A stretch of DNA of 64,000 nt, taken from Mesorhabditis belari (Eukaryota > Nematoda > Chromadorea > Rhabditida > Rhabditidae). The translations under genes and the position numbers were made by a program. Of this stretch, positions 21,662 to 32,698 are shown one piece after another. Within the stretch, counting starts at the first letter, position 1. Every line of letters starts with the position of its first letter. The notes under the pieces are model-generated. The model did no database searches. It was not told where the DNA came from and saw nothing but the letters and a program-made list of their open reading frames with translations. Location: assembly GCA_958450365.1 (NCBI GenBank), contig CAUEEP010000899.1, forward strand, positions 124,001 to 188,000, in the 5' to 3' direction.

Positions 21662-23149
21662 TTAATTGGTCAATTGATATCGAGTCACGCATTGTTCAAT
21701 TCCTGACAAGACGCACAAACTGTTGCCATCTTTTGCCCACGAAATGTCCTTCCACGCACAGAGTGCTTGATTGAATTTGTCACAGGTGGCCCAGTTGCCT
21801 GCGTTGAGTGACTGAAAGATTTTTGATCAAATAAAGTGTAATTGCAATGATCAGATTATGCAAATGTTGAACGTTTTGACATTTTGAAACTCCGTTCACG
21901 TTGAATTTCATTTGGAAAGTCAACTTTTGTTTTTTTTTGCTAACCTTTGTTCGATTATTAGTTGGGATAGTTTAAATCCAAACTTAAAATTTAAATTATT
22001 CCACTTAAAATTTAGTGACTCACTTAGCACTCTACTAAAAGAGGTGCAGATTATAAGAGATTACACCTCAAGTACTAAAGTTTAAGATAGACCACAGGGT
22101 GTTCAAGAATTACGAGCACTTTTTCTCTAGTGTGTAGCTCCGCTTAAAGTTAACCATTCCCCATAAAACTTTTTTTTTGTAGAATTTACTGCTTATTTTT
22201 AACACTTTACTTTGAGACTTTACTCAGAAATTCAAAATTAGCCATTCTATAGAACTTTAAATCTTCAAAACTTGAAACGGAACGTGGAACGCGGCTCCTT
22301 GTGACCAAATTTTGAACATCAACAATTACGATTCAAAGAAAGTAGAAAACATCTTAGGTTTTTTAATTTTATAATTTAGATGTTACAAGTGTTTCATCCA
22401 TGATCGGGTAGTCATTATTAAAGTGATTCTTTAAGCTCAAAATTTGGTCACAAGTAGCTCTCGAGTTTTGGAGATTTGAGGTTTTATAGAATGGCTAATT
22501 TTAAGCTTCTGAGTCATGTATCGAAGTAAAGCGTTGGAAATAAGCAGTCAACCAAAAAAGTTTAATGGGAAATGGTTCACTCTACGCACTAAAGAAAAAG
22601 TGCCCCTAATAACACCCTGTAGTTATTAGGACCACTTGAAATTGGATCATTTACAGTACTACGATAGAAGTTGGGATTAGTCATGTGTTTAGTTATCATT
22701 AAAGTTAAACATACGCCACAACACGCGACAACATCGGCTATCTTTCCCGTGCATTTTGCGTTACAAGCTGACATGTATCGGAAGTGACGAACCCCAGATG
22801 GCTCTGCACAAAAAGCGATTCCTGAAATCAATAGCTGTGTTCAAATTTTTTTCTTAATTATAAACTTTGTAATTTTACTATGTCTCGAGTGAGTAATTGC
22901 ATTTTCTAAAAAGTGGAGAATCTGGGAAAGCTTTCATAATCTTTCTTTCAGTTTTTATCCGATCTACTTAATTTCGATCTTATTCTCTTCATATTTAGAT
23001 TTCTCATTGAAAATTACCCATACTTTAGAAAATGCAGTTTAGTACTGCCTAACTCTTAAAGCCTGAGCTGACTGTTAGCCTCAATTAGATCATAAAATTT
23101 GTTTACCCAAAACGACAGCAAAAATTGTGCAAATAGCAATTGAGTGCAT
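21662..23149 (-). CDS. Small secreted cysteine-rich protein (119 aa)
   Basis: Three exons, 23107-23149, 22655-22821 and 21662-21811, total 360 nt and close in frame. Exon 1 gives a signal peptide (MHSIAICTIFAVVLGIAFCA, finished in exon 2), exon 2 a Cys cluster (SACNAKCTGKIADVVACCGV), exon 3 a second Cys-rich part (CDKFNQALCAWKDI, then CVLSGIEQC). It is probably exported, with paired Cys residues forming disulfides. I do not recognise the family. The 843-bp second intron holds a 525-bp MITE. Each junction has GT and TTTCAG-like signals. Confidence 0.65.
22095..22619. mobile_element. 525-bp MITE with long inverted repeats in an intron
   Basis: Arms at about 22095-22286 and 22455-22619 are inverted copies beginning CAGGGTGTT. 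The right end is followed by TA; the left is preceded by CA. No open transposase. It lies in intron 2 of the secreted-protein gene. Confidence 0.8.
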
Positions 23150-23344
23150 TATAGTAAACTGCCAAAAATGCCAAAAAAATAAGCCGACTCTCCCCCGTTC
23201 ACTCTCGATTTATAGGCGAACATAAGCGGATTGATGATGTTATCATTGGTGGACCTCACCCCGCTCAGAACTCTTAAAATTTTATTGACCAAATGGACAG
23301 AATTCATTCCATTCCAAAATCAACTGTAGTTTTTCTCATGTGAT

Positions 23345-24315
23345 TTTTGATCAATTGAAAAATACAAAGCTTGGGATTATGGTCAACACACAGAAAACAC
23401 TTGCATCATCGTAAACTGGCGCGTGAACTCTTTCACTAACATTTCACGTGTACCATCGAAAAATGACACTTTTATTGAGTTTATGAAAAGCAACAAAAAA
23501 AACCTATTTTCTTTTAAATGGGAAAAATTGCGCAAGAAAAGATAACAGAGCCTAAGAGATAACACAAGAAAGGTGCGTCTAAAGCGTTTTCGAAAAATCG
23601 ATTTTAGACCTATTCTTTTTGAATTTATTTTTTATACTCGTTTGCTTAAATCACTGAGCGAGAAAATGATTGGAAATGGAAGTTTATCGCGTAATAGACA
23701 GTAAACCATGAGTTTTAGAATTTTGCGGACATAAACTGGCTTTAATGAACTTTGCTAACTAAGACAATCGATTAATCATCTTCAAAGGGGTTTAGTGCCT
23801 GTTTAGTATCTGCAGGCCGGGTTGCAACGTTCAAAGCGGAGTGCGTTGCTTTGAAAAGGCTCCGTCACACAAGTGTCGTTCAATATTTCGGCTTAATCCG
23901 ATCAATGGGGAACAGATGCGTGGAATTTTCATAGAATATTCTGCTGGCGGATCATTGGATTAATGAACAACAGCACAGTTGTGTTGTTGAAAATAATCTC
24001 TTCATGAAAAACTTTCATGCCGAGAATCATTTGAGTGAACTCAAGGGTGCTGCGGAGTTGGTGAATCAGATTTGGAAGAAACAATTACAATGGCTTGAGC
24101 AAACCTATTACAATGTAGCGAGGAATATTAAGGATTTTCGGGAAAGCAGGATTTCTAGCGCCTGGTTGATGTCTTTTTTGGGTTAACGAGTGAATCGAAT
24201 ATCTCGAGAAACTAGTTGTTGATACATACTTTTGATACAAATACAAAAGCCTACTTTTGCTGCTCTTCTATGATGCCTCGAAAGATGAGTGGCTTTTCGT
24301 CGGAGTCGCTTTGAA
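23345..24315 (+). pseudogene. Internally deleted pseudogene of kinase K3
   Basis: 23380-23700 matches the K3 5' region (about 31920-31580, opposite strand) but is broken by stops. 23810-23965 matches the N lobe (LRHTSVVQYFG, then YSAGGSLD) with stops and small deletions. At about 23965 it jumps straight to sequence matching K3 residues far downstream (EQQHSCVVENNLF, ELVNQIWKKQLQWLEQTYYN), so most of the catalytic lobe is missing. It ends near 24315 inside a DEWLFVGV-like block. It lies beside the receptor gene and is inverted relative to K3. Confidence 0.85.
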
Positions 24316-24339
24316 TTCACCCAGCTCTGTAGACATACT

Positions 24340-24475
24340 ACCTATTGGGTGAATGCATATGAAATGGGTAATCCATGTAAATTTCTCCACTAGAGCAGCT
24401 ATCTAATTTCTGTTTGATTTGAATGAAAAGTTATAATCTTAAGCTAATAATAGCGGGGCAACTTTTTTAGGGAAA
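24340..24475 (+). repeat. Dispersed repeat, copy 2 of 2
   Basis: Matches 10300-10440. It follows directly after the end of the K3 pseudogene at an ATTCACCC sequence similar to that at 10290, so the duplication or its repair may have used this repeat. Confidence 0.65.
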
Positions 24476-24707
24476 GTTCCCTGCCCCACTTTCTGCCCAC
24501 CTAAAAGTTTTGGTGAAAAATTGGTTACAGTTTTTGATTCAAATACTCAAAAGCGCCTCGCAACACCGAGCTCACTACACAGGTAAAGGAAATTTGCGTG
24601 TGATTTTCCCAAGGTTTTCTCAAAATTATGCTTTATGAGATCTCAAATTGCGAACTTATTTGTTTCAGTAGCAAATTTTTAACTTTCTCATCTTAACTAT
24701 TTGAGAG

Positions 24708-27295
24708 ATGAGTGATCCAATTTCTCCAATTGTTTCCCATCCACTCATCATAAGTATTGGTGAGTTGGTCTTGGGCTTATAGAGTACCGTAAGTGTTTAT
24801 AGGCTTAAAAACAGATAGAAAAGTTGAATGGAACCAAACTTTTAGAAAAAGATAGAAAAGTCAAGCTGTTTTTGACGTTTTAGGCTGTCAACGACGGTAA
24901 GAGTAGGGTACAGTAAACGAGCACGACTTAGTAAAATAGATAAGAATTTCCTCAGAAAGATCTAGCCAATTTCTTTAAAAGTTCTATGAGTTCTACAGTA
25001 ATGCGGGCTTTGATTAAAGATTTGTGCTACTTTCAGCAAGCGCCATCGTCCTCTGTGATATCCCTTTTCTTCTTCTGATCTTTGTCAATCGGCATTTGCG
25101 GTAAATAAGTAAACAAACATTCAGATATCCTTTTAGAAAGCAAAAAGAGTTGATCATCGTTGGATTTGTGTGCATTGCGGATACGGCTCATGCATTGGGA
25201 ACCCTTCTTGCCGGAGTTCTGCGATTGTGGCTCTTTTTAAATGATCGTCTCTGTGAGTAATAGAATTGGTTTGGTTTTGATTTTTTTGTATCTGGATTAT
25301 CAAATTTTGGTTTCTGGAGGGCGTAGAGCTGTTCCTGGACTTAAAAACGGAAATTTTTAAAAGTAATTTAGAATTTAGAACTAAAGTTTGCTAACTTATT
25401 AGTAAGTTGTGAAGCAGTTCTTTCATGGTACTTTCAAAAAATTGAAATAAAGTGATGACTTTAGCTTAGTTACCATCATTTTTGATGGCTTGAACTACTG
25501 AATTTCATTAAGCAAAACTTTCAGCAACAACAATCACCAACCAAGATTGTACAAAGTATGGTTTCCCAGTCATTTTCTTGTTCAGTTATCAATTAATGGG
25601 ATCCGCCACATTGGTTGTCGCTTTTGATCGGTGAGTTTTACAAAAATTTGGGAGAAAATTCTCACGACAATAAGTGGGATACAGAGAAATACGACAAAAA
25701 TCGAGGATTTACAAAAAGGACTACAACTACAATTAGTCGAATAGACATTTACAAGATTTACAAGATCAAACTGTGATCTTAAGAAATATTGACTGGATTT
25801 GAGACGAAATGAGTCAGAAATGAATAAATGAAATCAAATACAATATACAATAACGGTGACACGCGCATTTTCGGTGCAATTCCCCAACTTTCAGATTCAT
25901 TGCTGTGACAAAACCCGTTCATTACCGTGCGCTGGATGAGCGCTTCACTTTTGGGGTGATGGGAGGTGAGTGGACCTTTGAACAAATGTAATTGATCTAC
26001 AAAAAAGCGAGTTTGATTTAAAACCAAATCTTTCAAAATGATAAAAGCAGTGATTGTCAGAAATCAGCCAGGAATTTAAGTACACTTTTAAAGCTTATAA
26101 AGCAAGCTCAAAGCTTACAAAGCAAGTTTAAAGCTTATAAAGCAAGCTCACAGCCTATAAAGCAAGCTCAAAGCTTACAAAGTAAGCTTAAAGCTTATAG
26201 AGCAAGCAGGAACACTGATAGATTCATTCACTTCTGATCTTGTGCTTGAACTGATTCTGAGCGTGGCTTCGGATCCAATTCCTTGTCTTTACCAATAGTC
26301 GTCTGTTTAGCCCTGGTTCTCTACGTGACCATCACTTCTGCAACATTTCTTCTTTTCATTCACCTATCTCCTCCATTACAATGCTCTTCCAATTGTTTCA
26401 CTTCGGAAAGCTATTTACCCTGGATTTGGAAATATTTACTTTATTTTCGAATGAGTGCTCTCATTTTGAGCAGCTTGTTGTATCTACCGATATCATTCAA
26501 AATTTACAAGGTGATAGAAGTGAAAGTGACGAAATGAAAGCTTTTTAGATGTCGAAAGCCTTAAAAAATCGAACCACTGATAAAATTTATTTGCAGAAGA
26601 TCATTCGAACGACACGGACAGTAGGTGAGTTCACTTACCATTCTTTTTACAAGTCCATGAAGTAGTTGACAAATGATATTGGTATGCTAACAGATTTCTA
26701 GAACAGAGCCTAGGCAAATATTAAACTATTTTCAAGAATATTCCATGAAATTTTCAGGTTTCACCGTCGCGACCGAGCTGATTTTCGTCGTGATGACCGA
26801 CTCTTTTCTCACCTTCAATCCATTTGGTTTAGCGAGATATCAGGTTATTTGGTACACATGCGCTTTGAGTAAAGGTTGGTTTTTGGAAGAGATCAGAGGT
26901 GTTCCAAACCCAAGTTGAGCCAGGTCAGCATCAATAGTAGCGCACAAAAAGGCCTATATCAGGCTGGAGCTGGCTTACATGCTTACTAGTGATCTAAAAT
27001 ACTTTTTTTTAATCATCAACTCATTTCCAGGGGCTTTGAATGTTCTTTTGATCACTTTGCAACATGATGAGGTTTTAAACGTTTTAAGAGCAAAGTTTAA
27101 AAGGACACGAGAGGGAGCAAAGATTGCAAGTGAGTAGGACTTGTTAGATGAAAAGAACAATGGAAATGAACTAGTCATTAGGTATTTAAACATAAAAATT
27201 GCACTTCAGAATACCATAAGAGTAATTTAGGCTCGGTAATTCCTTCAACGGCAAGTCGATCATCAAAGGGACATGGTTATGTTGGGGGATCTTGA
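24708..27295 (+). CDS. Seven-transmembrane chemoreceptor-like GPCR (320 aa), complete
   Basis: Ten exons close in frame at 963 nt: 24708-24759, 25037-25100, 25125-25252, 25525-25630, 25895-25965, 26299-26510, 26597-26624, 26758-26874, 27031-27129 and 27210-27295. Hydrophobic segments match TM helices: SAIVLCDIPFLLLIF (TM1), ELIIVGFVCIADTAHALGT (TM2), FPVIFLFSYQLMGSATLVVA (TM3) ending in DRFIAVTKPVHYR (the DRY-like turn), LALVLYVTITSATFLLF (TM4), ILSSLLYLPISFKIYK (TM5), FTVATELIFVVMTD (TM6) and YTCALSKGALNVLLI (TM7). Such receptors detect environmental chemicals on nematode sensory neurons; the class (srsx-like?) is uncertain. AATAAA lies at 27336-27341. Intron 5 holds a small tandem repeat. 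Confidence 0.85.
26090..26209 (+). repeat. 20-bp tandem repeat, six copies, in a GPCR intron
   Basis: The unit AAAGCTTATAAAGCAAGCTC repeats six times with a few substitutions (for example CAGCCTATAAAG, CTTACAAAG). It lies in intron 5 of the receptor gene. Confidence 0.85.
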
Positions 27296-27439
27296 ACAAG
27301 AGACGGATGTATCGATTTTGAATGCTTAAGCATCTAATAAATATTCAATTTTCTAAAGCTTATTATCTCTTATTTAAAAGTTTTAAATCATCTCTACAAG
27401 ATAGGCTAATAAGCTCCGAAATTCATCTAAAATTTTAGA

Positions 27440-28200
27440 CCAGTTAAACTCACTCAATAAAATAAAAAGCTCCAATCATTACCACGATCCCGAAAAGCCG
27501 CAGGTACAGATTTACAGCTGAATATCTTCTTTTTGCATCAACTACAAAGCAAAAGAAAAAAGAAAGAGGTGTTCTTTGTGATGCCGGGTAATCGCTCGCT
27601 ATCTGGCATACCACTTGCGTATAGAACCTTCCCTTTTGGCGTGTCGTTCTACACAAGCGTGTCGCTCTACACAAGCGTGTCGCTCTACACAAGCGTGTCG
27701 CTCTACACAAGCGTGTCGCTCTACACAAGCGTGTCGCTCTACACAAGCGTGTCGCTCTACACAAGCGTGTCGCTCTACACAAGCGTGTCGCTCTACACAA
27801 GCGTGTCGTTCTACACAAGCGTGTCGTTCTACACAAGCGTGTCGTTCTACACAAGCGTGTCGTTCTACACAAGCGTGTCGTTCTACACAAGCGTGTCGTT
27901 CTACACAAGCGTGTCGTTCTACACAAGCGTGTCGTTCTACACAAGCGTGTCGTTCTGGTGATGGATATCTATAAGCGATTGATGATACGCAAACAATAAG
28001 TGCATAAAGCGGCCGGTAAATCTGATGATCCCTCTGAAAATAAAAGCTGAGGAGCGCAAAGAAAATGAAGTGAGTGAGATTGGCGCAAACACGCCGAGAA
28101 ACATGCCGCCATGTCGGGCGAGGATTCGAATAAACTATCGGGAATTTCCTGACAAAACCTGCAGAATCAAATTTTTTATCAGATGTAAACATCAAAATCT
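27440..28200 (-). other. Unresolved open region around the minisatellite
   Basis: 27450-27645 resembles 54735-54935, where the minisatellite is absent, so a common ancestral sequence existed. On the reverse strand short frames such as AVNLYLRLFGIVVMIGAFYF and LTHFIFFALLSFYF hint at membrane segments, but reading frames do not agree between the two copies. The 198-codon reverse frame across the repeat exists mostly because an 18-bp unit without stops preserves frame. I cannot say whether it is translated. Confidence 0.3.
27643..27956 (+). repeat. 18-bp minisatellite, 17 full copies plus a partial
   Basis: The unit GTCGYTCTACACAAGCGT (Y = T or C) is otherwise nearly invariant. The variants form blocks: one T unit, eight C units, then eight T units and a partial T unit. 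No other substitutions are seen across about 310 bp. Because 18 is a multiple of 3 it is open in several frames (ERHACV or CRTTRL repeats on the reverse strand). Confidence 0.95.
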
Positions 28201-28780
28201 TTCAAAAGTAGAATCTTTCAATCCAAATCGCATATGTAATAGCTCACAAATAACTTCATTTTAAATACCATTAACCACTCTGGAATAACTCTGTTTCTAA
28301 TTGTAAGTATCATAAACTTTGATAGGAATAGATTTATTTTGAAGAGGGTGAATATTTCTTGAACTCATAAATCTCATGCACAACATCGTACCTTACTACT
28401 AGAAAATTTTCGAAAGCTCAAAGCTGATCTTCAAAAAACAATAATTTTCTGTTCTCAATTTTCTCAAAAAAAACACAATTCTGGTGCAATTATTCCTTAA
28501 ATTTTCTTGAAGTAACAACTCGTTGTCGCGAAAGAGTGAAGAATTAAAAGACGGGTTTCTAGTTTTGTATTCAAAGTACAGTCTATTGTTGTGTTCCTAG
28601 TGTTAAAAATATTTTGTTAAATTTCATTTAAAAAGCACAGCTAAAATCGATGATCTCAAGTTTTTTCTTAGGGGTTTTCTTAGTGTTATGGCTGTGATTT
28701 TTCATATTCAAAACAAAAAGAAAAGCATTTATTAAGACAAAAAAACACTTTCTCACACTAAAATGTTTTGCCCACTTGCA
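28201..28780. other. No gene recognised
   Basis: AT-rich sequence downstream of K3 (3' side on the reverse strand), with T and A runs. It probably contains the K3 3' UTR. Confidence 0.4.
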
Positions 28781-31666
28781 TCAAAGGCTTGATTTTAGAC
28801 TAGCAACTACTTCATCAACGTTTTTCCCTCCAGCCACTTCTGCTAGATGTGGAATTGTTTTGTAAAAGATTTTCTTATAGTAATCTGTCAGATCTGGCTG
28901 ACTAAGGATTTTCTTTCGCTTTGGATCATTTGCAGCAATAAGCCGTTTCTCAAGCAATTGTATCTGAAGATTGGCAACTCTGTCAGCTTGCTTATCGAGC
29001 GTAATTCTAGCAAAATCCAAAAAATCCACTTTATGAAAACTTTGAAAATTGATATCATTCCTTGAAAGTTCTCTCGTGACAAGATTAAAATTTGCATCCA
29101 TGCAACAAATCGTTTCCTTTTTTGTTTTATCATTGGGCAAATCGAGTGGGAAAATGGGCACTTTTTCTTTGCTTTTCAACGTGTAAAACAGGAAATATTT
29201 TGGGCATGTAAACTTTTTGGCCACGGTCGACAAGATTTCTCCGTGAAATAAGCTGATCATGTCCTCGAAATGCTGGTTGAGTAGAATATCGCTAAAAAGG
29301 GCAAATATGTTTAGATATTGTTTAGCTTCAAGGCTTGAGTAGCTACACAAAGGAATTTGGCTCTCTTTAATGACCCAATTTGGCTCGTAAACAAATTCGC
29401 ATCGCAAATCACAGTCAATCCGGGGTGGGTTAGACAAACGAAAAGCGTAGCCTTGGATCGGTAACTCTTGGCCGTGATCAAAACTGTAGAAGTTTGTTTC
29501 CAAATTGCTGAGTGGACATATTCGTTTGATTCGCATCTTTGCAAACAAGATCATTCTCTGTTTTAATCTGTCCAATGCCGAAATGATCATGTCGACCAAA
29601 ATGCACTCATCGCCTGTGAAATTCATCTGATTCATGCCTAGCACGTCTTGTCTTGGTTCCTTGATATCGAAACGATTCTCGTTGATCCATTCTCCTTGTA
29701 ATGATTGAGCATAGTTGAGATCCTTTCGCAAGAATAAATGCCCATGCTGATCGACGCCGATGAGAAGCCACTCATCTTTTGAGGCATCCGAGAAAAAACA
29801 GCGAAAGTAGGCCTTTGTATTTAAATCATGAACGATCTTCTCAAGAAGTTCGATTGAATCGTTAACCCAAGGAGGCATCAACCAGGCACCATGACTGCTT
29901 TCCCGGAAATCCTTAATATTCCTCGCTACATTGTAATAGGTTTGCTCAAGCCATTGCAATTGTTTCTTCCAAATCTGGTTCACCAGCTCCGTAGCACCAT
30001 TGGATGCGCTCAAACGATTCTCGTCATAAAAGTTTTTCACGAAGAGATTATTTTCAACAACACAACTGTGCTGTTGTTCGTAGTCAAACTTGAAAATAGA
30101 GATCTCTCGCACTTTCTCTTTGATAAGTTCTTGAACTTTTTTGGCCCATTCAATTGATTGCTCGCTCGGAGACGGGTTATCGAAGATTTTCTTGAAAGTT
30201 TCATCATATTGACTAAGTTTTTTTACGAATGGGAAACGGTCAAAAAGTGACATATTTTCTTGCTCAAGATTTTGATCAACAGTAACAGCTCTTGTCGTTT
30301 TAATGCTTCCGTCAGATTTCGTAAAAGTAAAAGTTGCGTTAGGTACTATCCAATTACTATTGTCATCAGAGTCAACGGGACTCTCGTCTTTTGTGTCATT
30401 AAATCCGATTGGGCGGATGAGCTGCTTTTGGTCATTTCTGCTAGACGGTGGGAACTCGAAACGTCGAGAAGTACAATAATTCTGGAAAATTTGTTTATTT
30501 TGTGTTGACCTCAGAAAGATACCTCTCGCCAAGCTTTAAAATGATTCAAAGCCTTCTCTGCGGGTAATCGATTGACTGACTCGAAAACAAGGATCCTGAA
30601 ATCTGATATGGATTGTAGATCTTTCCGCACACATACCTTTTTAGAACATTTTTGATTTCCTCAGGACATTTGAGCTCTTCTCTCATTTTGTCTAATGCCA
30701 TTTTGTAGCTATTGACAGCATCACATTTGTCGGAGAAGACTTTCCTAGATATCATATTGATCACTCAAATAAAGCTCAACAACCTTCTTTCGATTATTTC
30801 CCACAGAACAAGACCCACTGCATAAAGATCGCCTTTGATTGAAAACTGCAATATTTAACAATTTTGTGCTTTTGGCTAACTCGAAATTACCTCGCATCCC
30901 TTTTCAGCTGCAAAAAGCGCTTCCGGTGTCATGAAACGTGGAGTACCGGCAAGTTTGTCGAAAAATGTTTCCGAGCTTTCTATGGCCAAGCCAAAATCGC
31001 CAATTTTTATCGTAAAATCTCCTGTCAACAAAATGCTAAACGGTGGTTTTTAAAGTCTCTGAAAATGACCAATGTTTTCATACTTGCTCGTTTTGATGTC
31101 ACGATGTATTCGATTGTTTTCCTGCAAATGTACGAGTGCATTCAAAAGGCCTTCGCCCCACGCAACGACCGTATGCATTGTATACGTTTTGGCGGCATCG
31201 AAGACCCCTGAAATATTGATTGAGTTTGAGTTTGGAATGATCTAAGCAGACTGCCGATAAGGAGCTGAGCCTCTGTAGCCTTTTCACAAATCTCACATTT
31301 ATCCAATGATCCGCCGGCACAATATTCCATCAAAATTCCACGGATCTGTTTCCCATTTATCGGTTCCTCGATAAAGCCGAAATATTGAACGACATTCGTG
31401 TGACGGAGGCTTTTCAAAGCATCACACTCTTCTTTTAACATTTCAACCCGGCCGTTAGGCAACTCCTTGAGCACCTTGATTACAGTTTCACTAAATCGCT
31501 TTTGAAGATTATTCTCTTAACTAGCAAAATACATTAAAACCAGCTTATACCCGCAAAATCCTAAAACTCACGGTTCACTGTCTATTAGGCGATAAACATC
31601 TCCACAAGCTCCATTTCCAATCGGTTTCTCCTTTAGCGATTTAAGCAAACGAGTATGAAAAGACAT
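28781..31666 (-). CDS. Divergent protein kinase K3 with long C-terminal extension
   Basis: Start at 31664-31666 (MSFHTRLLKSLKEK), though the frame stays open upstream to 31867. Seen in order: glycine loop IGNGACGDVYR, Lys in ETVIKVLKEL, LRHTNVVQYFG, hinge LMEYCAGGSLDK, catalytic loop HRDIKTSN (about 31090-31105), KIGDFGLAIESSE and GTPRFMTPEAL (about 30890-31010), FSIKGDLYAVGLVLWEIIER, then an exon with PAEKALNHFKAW (about 30550). The last exon (28781 to about 30490) is one open frame of about 570 codons. The extension resembles that of K1 (CSISYFDDSRTEW against CFFSDASKDEW; both continue LFFRKDL or LFLRKDL). All catalytic motifs are present. Confidence 0.8.
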
Positions 31667-31924
31667 TTCAAAAAGAATAGGTCTAAAATCGATTTGTCTT
31701 TTTCGAAACCGCGTTAGATGGACCCTTCTGGTGTTATCTCTTGAGCTTTTTCTTGCGCAATTTTTCCCAATGAAAAGAAAATTGGCCCGAATTTCATTGT
31801 TTTTTATAAACTCAATAAAAGTGTCATCTTTCGATGGTACACGTGAAATGTTAGTGAACGAGCTCACACGTGAGTTTACGATGATGCTAGTGTTTTCTGT
31901 GTCTTGACCATAATCTAAAGCTTT

Positions 31925-32566
31925 GAGTTTTCGAGGGAATTGGTCAAAATCAGCTGCGTGAAAAACTACGTTCGCTTTTGGAATGGCTCTCCCATCCGGT
32001 CAATAGCCAGTAATTCTGGGGGTGCTAACCGGAATGCGATCTACCGGCCATAAACATTACGAATCCGCTCATCACCAATCCAAAGTTTGAAAAGAATCTG
32101 AGCAGTTAAGTTAGTTTTTATAAAAGCGAGCAAAAATTTCCAAGTTCCGCCCTCCTTATGGTGGCTTCTTAGACGATATTAAGATCAAAACGATATTAAG
32201 ATCAAAGCTCTCATTTTGTGTAGCCAATTGATTCCGGCGTAGGCCCTTTAACTTGCTCACAATTTTCTGAAACTTCGGCAATTGATAGTTCACATATGAG
32301 TTTCCATTAGTGGGTGTAATTAGTTTTTTTTCAAAAATGTCCTTTAAGAGGCCATCACAGGGAGGGCGGAACTTGGAAATTTTTGCTTGCTTTTATAAAA
32401 ACCAACTTAGCGATTGGTGATGTTTATGGCCGGTAGATCTCATTCCGGTTAGCACCCCCAGAATTACTGGTTATTGATCGGATGGGAGAGCCATTCCAAG
32501 AGCCATTCCAAAAGTTTTTCACGCAGCTGATTTTGACCAATTCCCTCGAAAACTCAAAGCGACTAT
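31925..32566. repeat. Large inverted repeat upstream of K3
   Basis: Arms at about 31925-32165 and 32345-32566 are reverse complements for most of their length (for example GGGAATTGGTCAAAATCAGC on the left and its complement near 32535), separated by about 180 bp. The sequence begins inside the K3 upstream region. A transcript crossing it would form a long hairpin. Confidence 0.7.
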
Positions 32567-32698
32567 TTGCTGACTTGAAAGCTATCACAGTGTCATGAGA
32601 AATCGAATAAGATTTTTTTCGATCAATCAACTCAAATCATCCTGAATTCATGATTGCATTGCATTTTGGCATGAGATCACAGAAGCATATCAAAAATT

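Noticed and set aside
22655..22831. Single-exon Cys-rich protein read directly from the 80-codon reverse frame 22589-22831
   Set aside because: That frame runs into the MITE. Splicing to 21811 and from 23107 gives a signal peptide and a second Cys-rich exon in phase.
27643..27956. Regularly spaced short repeats suggesting a CRISPR array
   Set aside because: The units abut without unique spacers and the setting is a nuclear nematode genome. It is a minisatellite.
27450..28195. Long open frames (164, 198, 142 and 119 codons) across the minisatellite on both strands
   Set aside because: An 18-bp unit without stops keeps several frames open at once. Openness here is not evidence of a gene.
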